A stretch of DNA of 10,799 nt from Gammaproteobacteria bacterium (GTDB taxonomy: Bacteria; Pseudomonadota; Gammaproteobacteria; BMS3Bbin11): contig JAUWVE010000043.1 in NCBI GenBank assembly GCA_030617565.1, positions 1-10,799 of the forward strand, written 5' to 3'. The notes below the pieces were generated by a model that saw only the letters and a list, made by a program, of their open reading frames with translations, searched no databases and was not told the DNA's origin. The position numbers and the translations under genes are program-made. Every line of letters starts with the position of its first letter. The first letter of the stretch is position 1. Positions 9,195 to 10,799 of this stretch are shown piece by piece.

Positions 9195-9322
9195 AATTAT
9201 TCGGATATATTATCAAGTCTGGAATATGAGAGAGGCATTATATCTATATGCATAGCTAAGTCGACAGGCAGGTATCCCTGCGGGTAGACTTCGTCATCGA
9301 ATCGTTTCTTGGAAATAAACGG
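9195..9322. promoter_or_regulatory. divergent intergenic region between the TolC-family and SPOR genes
   Basis: This 128-bp A+T-rich gap must hold start signals for both divergent genes unless either is read through. It contains a small perfect inverted repeat, GCAGG-TATC-CCTGC (9268-9281), which could be an operator half-site pair. I could not pick out a convincing -35/-10 pair on either strand. Confidence 0.35.
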
Positions 9323-10111
9323 ATGAAAGCTCTGTTAGGAATCTTGTTGCTGGTGAACGTCGCCCTGTTAATGTGGGGGGTGGGGCAGCGCCAGTTCCTG
9401 AATGACAGCTTTAGCCCGGCGACAGAGTACCACCCCGAGTTAATGGAGTTATTGCCGCCTGAAAAGCCCAGGGCACTTGCAAAAGTAACGATTGATTCTG
9501 ATGGTAATGCAACCACCACAAAGATTGAAGTTGACTCGCCAGCAACGGGTGACCAGGCGACGCTTCTTCAGCCACCTGTGCTCCTGGGGCCGTTAGAAGA
9601 AGGATTTGACGAGACCGCTTTGAGTATCCTGGCTTCAGTACTACCCGGTCAGTGTATGCTGATCGGTCCCTACAAAACGATAATAGAGCGCGGGCGCGGT
9701 GGCCGTAAACTTAATGATATGCAAATTCAATACTCTGATCGCCAGGACCCTAAGGGCCGCGTGCTTGGCTACCGGGTGTTTCAGGGGCCCTTCGCCAGCA
9801 AAATGGAGGTATCCAGCGCCAGGCTCCGTCTTAAAAAGCAGGGTGTTAAAGATTTATATCTGATGAATGAAGGTAAAAATAAACGGTATATTTCACTCGG
9901 TTTTTTCTCCAGCGAAAACAGTGCTAACAGCTTTATGGCAAACTTTTCAAAACGGGAAATTAAGACGAAGAAGCGGATAGAATACGGAACAAATTACTGG
10001 TTGCTGGTCACGGACCCCAAGTCAATCAGTAAACTCATTAAAAAAAGCTCTATACCCATACAACAGGGTGCGACAAAAACCATTAAACCCTGCTCGGAAA
10101 TACCCTGGTAG
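9323..10111 (+). CDS. membrane-anchored SPOR-like domain protein
   Basis: SPOR domains bind septal peptidoglycan lacking stem peptides and often place proteins at the division site. The 262-residue protein has one N-terminal membrane segment (LLGILLLVNVALLMWGV, about 4-20). A low-complexity Pro/Glu/Thr-rich linker follows (about 30-95), then a C-terminal domain beginning CMLIGPY (111-117) and carrying a SPOR-like pattern: GYRVFQGPFASKMEVSSARL (149-168), LKKQGVKDLYL (170-180), then KRYISLGFFSSENSANSF (187-204). This predicts a short cytoplasmic tail and a periplasmic domain. Cys111 and Cys257 could form a disulfide closing the domain (inference). A SPOR-domain gene just after coaX and before the tRNA-tuf cluster is common in gammaproteobacteria, so this is the expected neighbour, now parted from coaX by the efflux block. 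The match is to the general pattern; exact family membership needs a profile search. Confidence 0.75.
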   Translation: MKALLGILLLVNVALLMWGVGQRQFLNDSFSPATEYHPELMELLPPEKPRALAKVTIDSDGNATTTKIEVDSPATGDQATLLQPPVLLGPLEEGFDETALSILASVLPGQCMLIGPYKTIIERGRGGRKLNDMQIQYSDRQDPKGRVLGYRVFQGPFASKMEVSSARLRLKKQGVKDLYLMNEGKNKRYISLGFFSSENSANSFMANFSKREIKTKKRIEYGTNYWLLVTDPKSISKLIKKSSIPIQQGATKTIKPCSEIPW

Positions 10112-10239
10112 CTGCTTTCGGTGACTGCAGAGCGCCTCTCCATTAATCCTGGGTGTGCGGGACAGATCAAAGCGCAAGCCGTGCGGGCAAATTCTGGACT
10201 CATGATGCATATTCATGATTAATTGAGGGACCCTATAAC

Positions 10240-10268
10240 TTGAGTTCAATCGATCTATCACTTAGAAT
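10240..10268 (+). promoter_or_regulatory. sigma70 stable-RNA promoter of the tRNA-Thr operon
   Basis: TTGAGT (10240-10245), a 17-bp spacer and TAGAAT (10263-10268) are followed directly by the G+C-rich discriminator CGCG (10269-10272). This is the pattern of stringently controlled rRNA and tRNA promoters. Transcription would start near 10275, a few bases before the tRNA 5' end at 10281. The fit of promoter, discriminator and tRNA start says this is the native host side of the junction. Confidence 0.7.
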
Positions 10269-10280
10269 CGCGTTCCCATC

Positions 10281-10318
10281 GCCCGCATAGCTCAGCTGGC
10301 AGAGCAGCTGATTTGTAA
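10281..10318 (+). pseudogene. 5' half of a tRNA-Thr(UGU) gene, cut at the anticodon loop
   Basis: The 38 bases fit tRNA positions 1-38: acceptor strand GCCCGCA, TA, D-arm GCTC-AGCTGGCA-GAGC, A, anticodon strand GCTGA and anticodon loop TTTGTAA, with anticodon TGT (Thr). From 10319 the likeness is lost. The next five bases (TTTGA) cannot rebuild the anticodon stem, there is no T-arm 'TTCRANT' motif, and no TGCGGGC acceptor partner follows. By position it corresponds to thrU, first gene of the thrU-tyrU-glyT-thrT-tufB operon that follows birA-coaA in E. coli. An integrase gene begins 142 bp later, so the break is best read as an element attachment-site junction with the crossover in the anticodon loop. 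Confidence 0.85.
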
Positions 10319-10414
10319 TTTGAGTTAGTATTTTTTGGGCGATTGTAAGTAGATGAAATCAAGGATGATATTCAGCTTTTTAAGGTAGACACGCAAAAAA
10401 GAGCGCAAATGGTG

Positions 10415-10437
10415 ACATTGGCGCAATTACTCAATGT
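10415..10437. promoter_or_regulatory. inverted repeat upstream of the integrase gene
   Basis: ACATTG (10415-10420) and CAATGT (10432-10437) are perfect inverted copies with an 11-bp spacer, 23 bp before the integrase start codon. Within it lies ATTG-GCG-CAAT (10417-10427). It could be an operator or a recombinase/excisionase arm site. Three CGCAA words lie at 10392, 10404 and 10422. The evidence is short-word symmetry only. Confidence 0.3.
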
Positions 10438-10460
10438 GTGTTTATTTTGGAGAGCTAATT

Positions 10461-10799
10461 ATGGCTACTATTACAAATACCCGTTCAGGCAAGTGGAAAG
10501 TTCAAATCCGCTCAGGCAGCCGGACAGTCAAGTGCAAGACCTTTACCCGCAAGACAGACGCTAAAGAATGGGCAAAAAACTTTGAGGCAGATCGTGAGCG
10601 TATGGAGGCCACCGGCTGCACCGGAGCAGGCATTACCCTTCGTGAGCTTGTTGAAGAAATTCAGGATAATGAGCGGCGCGGCAATGGTAATGACCCGAAA
10701 ACAGACCACAATACAAAATTCTGGCTCAACCGGCTTGGTAATAAGAAGCTGATTGATATATCTGCTCAGGATATACGCCAGCACCTCAAAAGTTATGAG
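10461..10799 (+). CDS. tyrosine-recombinase site-specific integrase, 3' end beyond window
   Basis: The first 113 codons of an open frame run to the last base of the window. The ATG at 10461 is preceded by GGAGAG (10449-10454) with a 6-nt spacer, the best Shine-Dalgarno in the window. The protein starts MATITNTRSGKWKVQIRSGS. Residues 1-50 fit the small three-strand arm-type DNA-binding domain of phage-like integrases ('sGkWkvqIR.g.r...KTFtrKtdAkeWA...E'). Residues from about 57 on (ITLRELVEEI to QDIRQHLKSYE) fit the helical core-binding (SAM-like) domain, including 'LNRLGNKKLIDISAQDIRQHL'. The catalytic domain with the Arg-His-Arg-Tyr residues is outside. Position just inside the split tRNA gene, pointing into the element, is typical of integrative elements and prophages. 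The type of element cannot be told from here. Confidence 0.85.
   Translation, partial: MATITNTRSGKWKVQIRSGSRTVKCKTFTRKTDAKEWAKNFEADRERMEATGCTGAGITLRELVEEIQDNERRGNGNDPKTDHNTKFWLNRLGNKKLIDISAQDIRQHLKSYE

Noticed and set aside
9268..9281. Intrinsic terminator hairpin GCAGG-TATC-CCTGC
   Set aside because: The stem is only 5 bp, no T-run follows, and it lies ahead of two divergent genes, so an operator is the likelier role if any.
10281..10360. A complete tRNA-Thr gene
   Set aside because: The 5' half is clear, but there is no matching anticodon-stem 3' strand, no T-arm motif and no acceptor partner after 10318.
10418..10446. Integrase promoter TTGGCG, 17 bp, TTTATT
   Set aside because: A start site about 7 bp after this -10 would cut off the GGAGAG ribosome site, so it does not fit translation of the integrase.
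10319..10460. A group I intron interrupting the tRNA anticodon loop
   Set aside because: The sequence runs quickly into a phage-type integrase gene with its own ribosome site, and I saw no intron core elements; integration explains it better.
10512..10784. Minus-strand ORF of 90 codons
   Set aside because: It is antisense to the integrase reading frame, which has domain likeness and a good ribosome site.

Overview
The window looks like chromosome from a gammaproteobacterium. The evidence is gene order: birA, then a pantothenate kinase gene, then a SPOR-type gene, then a stable-RNA promoter and the start of a tRNA-Thr(UGU) gene. In Escherichia coli the order is birA-coaA-thrU-tyrU-glyT-thrT-tufB. 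Many other gammaproteobacteria carry coaX (type III kinase) and a SPOR-domain gene at this position. Intergenic seven-base tandem repeats recall the heptamer direct repeats described in large sulfur-oxidising Gammaproteobacteria (marine Beggiatoaceae). That is only a loose pointer; the species cannot be named from this sequence.

Layout. 1-467 (+) is the 3' part of a class I SAM-dependent methyltransferase. It meets purK tail to tail with a 4-bp overlap. 464-2109 (-) is a compact purE-purK operon (purine synthesis, AIR to CAIR). 2110-2688 has no intact gene: it holds the purE upstream region, a probable decayed glycosyltransferase family 2 gene, and a candidate birA promoter. 2689-4439 (+) is birA-coaX, joined by an ATGA overlap. 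4438-4519 is a short convergent junction made largely of heptamer tandem repeats. 4514-9194 (-) is a two-gene efflux block: a TolC-family outer-membrane protein followed by a 1030-residue RND permease. No periplasmic adaptor gene is present. A 118-bp gap with heptamer repeats, arranged as a long inverted repeat, separates the two. 9323-10111 (+) is a membrane-anchored SPOR-like protein. 10240-10318 is a sigma70-type stable-RNA promoter followed by the 5' half of a tRNA-Thr(UGU) gene that stops at the 3' edge of the anticodon loop. 10461-10799 (+) is the start of a tyrosine-recombinase integrase running off the window.

Reading of the whole. The left 10.3 kb is core chromosome with one visible rearrangement, the RND/TolC block set between coaX and the SPOR gene. 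The right end is the left junction of an integrated element that entered the anticodon loop of the first tRNA of the probable thrU-tyrU-glyT-thrT-tufB operon. The element seems to have cut this tRNA in two and parted the native operon promoter from everything downstream. That junction, and the heptamer arrays on both sides of the RND gene, are the most unusual things here.
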